This document shows positions 5,364-6,774 of a DNA stretch of 6,774 nucleotides, one piece after another. A model generated the notes under the pieces. It had not been told where the DNA came from and made no database searches. It was given only the letters and a program-made list of their open reading frames with translations. Numbering within the stretch: position 1 is the first letter of the stretch; each line of letters starts with the position of its first letter. A program made the translations under genes and the position numbers. The stretch comes from Hungateiclostridiaceae bacterium UBA1305 (GTDB taxonomy: Bacteria; Bacillota; Clostridia; Acetivibrionales; DTU013). The DNA is taken from contig DBTX01000058.1 in the NCBI GenBank assembly GCA_002307275.1, forward strand, positions 1 through 6,774. Direction: 5' to 3'.

Positions 5364-6487
5364 GTTAATACTCCAGCTTCCGTCAAGCTATAACGGACCG
5401 TGTTCTTCCCAGATTCCTTCGCCGTGTATAAAACCCTGTCAGCCCTGTTGAAAAAGTCATCAGCTGTTTCATCGAATTTCATCGTCCCCACACCAAAGCT
5501 GCAGGTTACTTTTTCACTGATACAGAACGAATACGCTTCAATCAATTTTCTTAATCGCTCTGTCATCTCCACGGCATGAACAGCATCTGTGCCAGGAAGG
5601 AGAATGGCAAATTCATCTCCGCCCCAGCGGGAATAAACATCCTGTTTTCTGACAACCACTCTTAAAATACCGATAACATCCTGCATAACCTTATCACCCG
5701 ATAAATGTCCATATCGATCATTGATCATTTTAAAGTTGTCAATATCAAAAATGACTATGGAAAGAGGAGTACCATATCTGTTGGCGTATTCCATCCACCT
5801 GGTAAGCTCCTGATCAAATTTAGCTCTGTTATAGCCACCCGTAAGCGGATCTGTGTATGACATTTTTAATAATTCTTTGCTGTCTATATACTGGATCCTT
5901 TTTAGATAATTTGACCGGAAAGAGGATGTACTGCACAATGCTATGACTATAATCACATAAACAATGCCCGCTAAAAAATCTGAGGATTCAATGTTACTTA
6001 TAAAGTAAAGAGAGATCAAAAAGAAGGATAGACTAATGACACACGAAACAATATTAAGATAGATCCATTTGTTTGGAGTCATATATACTCCAATCAGAAT
6101 TACAATAACACCCATTGTTTGAATGAGAAAATCGGGTGAGTCATAAAAGCAGTAGATAGTTAAAAAGCATATTGCCGCAAATATTTCATATGCCGAAATC
6201 CATATGGCATGAAGATTGAAATTCTTTATCTTGTCAGAATAAAAAGCGGAAGCAAATATCAATACAAGAAATACTATTCTAATGAAAATTATAATTAAAA
6301 AGGTTTGTCTGCTATGTATCAAAAAGTAATCCGGTATAATAAACAGCATAAATAAGATACCAAGTATTATGGTAATCGGTTTTGTATAATGAACAGATTC
6401 CTTCGAATCACTATTAAAAAATTCCGCCTCCAATTCCTTGTTATTAAATTCACATCTACGAGAAATTCCGTATTCCACACGGCGCAT
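5360..6487 (-). CDS. Membrane-bound diguanylate cyclase (GGDEF)
   Basis: The predicted product makes cyclic di-GMP from two GTP at the inner face of the membrane. The 375-residue protein has six likely transmembrane helices (about 37-56, 61-83, 92-113, 119-137, 142-164, 170-186) with short loops; I cannot assign this sensor to a named family. A short linker leads to a GGDEF domain (about 207-367) with DPLTGGYNR (213-221), the metal-binding FDIDNFK (247-253), the signature GGDEF (289-293), and RKQD (280-283) exactly five residues before it. That RxxD is the product-inhibition I-site, so the enzyme should be active and feedback-controlled. No EAL or HD-GYP domain is present. The ATG at 6487 has AAAGGG about 12 bases upstream, a little far. 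No functional link to the amino-sugar genes is visible. Confidence 0.93.
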   Translation of the reverse strand: MRRVEYGISRRCEFNNKELEAEFFNSDSKESVHYTKPITIILGILFMLFIIPDYFLIHSRQTFLIIIFIRIVFLVLIFASAFYSDKIKNFNLHAIWISAYEIFAAICFLTIYCFYDSPDFLIQTMGVIVILIGVYMTPNKWIYLNIVSCVISLSFFLISLYFISNIESSDFLAGIVYVIIVIALCSTSSFRSNYLKRIQYIDSKELLKMSYTDPLTGGYNRAKFDQELTRWMEYANRYGTPLSIVIFDIDNFKMINDRYGHLSGDKVMQDVIGILRVVVRKQDVYSRWGGDEFAILLPGTDAVHAVEMTERLRKLIEAYSFCISEKVTCSFGVGTMKFDETADDFFNRADRVLYTAKESGKNTVRYSLTEAGVLT

Positions 6488-6544
6488 ATATGCTCAAGAC
6501 CCTTTCAAAAACTGTTATGTATAATGCAAAAAGAATTCCATAAA

Positions 6545-6573
6545 ATAATAACACTTTTTGTGATATTATTCAA
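6545..6573 (-). promoter_or_regulatory. Promoter of the diguanylate cyclase gene
   Basis: On the minus strand TTGAAT (6568-6573) is 17 bases from TATTAT (6545-6550; five of six matches to TATAAT). The leader to the ATG at 6487 would be about 50 bases. Confidence 0.5.
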
Positions 6574-6665
6574 CTTATGCTTCAGGGTACACTGTGGTTA
6601 TAAGCTGAACAGTTCTCATGAACTCAATCTTCACCTTCATCATTCTTCATTATAATTTCTACTTA

Positions 6666-6774
6666 CTATTTATTCTTTTTGCTATTGAGGCCATACTCTC
6701 TTTTTAGTCTTTCTCCTATAGAACCTTCCATCAACATTGCAGAAGATGCATTAAAACAAGTTCGAAAATCCATA
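6666..6774 (-). CDS. 3' end of an unidentified ORF, possibly a decayed gene
   Basis: A minus-strand frame is open from the window edge to a TAG at 6666-6668, giving at least 35 residues if counted from the ATG at 6773; the true start may be outside. The segment MLMEGSIGERLKREYGL is reminiscent of the N-terminal region of homocysteine S-methyltransferase-like proteins, where a similar EGxxxERLKRE stretch is followed by some 250 more residues. Here it ends six residues later in a lysine- and asparagine-rich tail. If the resemblance is real, this is a truncated remnant; it may equally be the end of an unrelated protein. The resemblance is from memory and unverified. The stretch 6574-6665 downstream shows no gene or clear terminator. 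Confidence 0.3.
   Translation of the reverse strand, partial: MDFRTCFNASSAMLMEGSIGERLKREYGLNSKKNK

Noticed and set aside
6389..6655. 88-codon plus-strand frame opposite the cyclase promoter
   Set aside because: It overlaps the 5' end of the cyclase gene and its promoter on the other strand and matches no family.
1..6774. CRISPR arrays, tRNA, rRNA or transposase genes
   Set aside because: No regularly spaced long repeats, no tRNA-like cloverleaf or rRNA sequence, and no transposase motifs were seen.

Overview
The window looks like chromosomal DNA from a Gram-positive anaerobe, most likely a clostridium. The reasons are the moderate-to-low GC, a glmS ribozyme (known almost only from Firmicutes and relatives), AGGAG-type ribosome binding sites, consensus TTGACA/TATAAT promoters, and GlmS and GlmM of ordinary Firmicutes type. 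No species can be named. All convincing genes lie on the minus strand, so the order below follows transcription, from high to low coordinates.

6488-6774 carries the open 3' end of an unidentified ORF cut by the window edge, then a good promoter. 5360-6487 encodes a six-helix membrane diguanylate cyclase with intact GGDEF and I-site motifs. 5252-5359 holds a promoter for glmM (3902-5251, phosphoglucosamine mutase). 3213-3901 is a 690-base intergenic region. It contains a strong promoter, a complete glmS ribozyme read directly from its conserved core, and a long structured spacer. 2535-3212 encodes a HAD-family phosphatase that overlaps glmS (715-2547, glucosamine-6-phosphate synthase) by 13 bases. 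An intrinsic terminator (575-622) ends the operon.

GlmS makes glucosamine-6-phosphate (GlcN6P) from fructose-6-phosphate and glutamine, and GlmM converts it to glucosamine-1-phosphate for UDP-GlcNAc and cell-wall synthesis. GlcN6P is the cofactor of the ribozyme, so high product should cut the HAD-glmS message while leaving glmM, on its own promoter, untouched. The main point of interest is the arrangement: the ribozyme does not sit directly before glmS. It stands before a phosphatase gene, with about 280 bases of hairpin-rich leader between, so the phosphatase should share the GlcN6P feedback.

1-570 has no convincing conventional gene. It holds a cluster of TTCTTCAA-type repeats in both orientations, two AT-rich inverted repeats, and a compact unit of promoter, very short ORF and strong terminator (23-171) that could express a small RNA, a micro-peptide or a leader for a gene outside the window.
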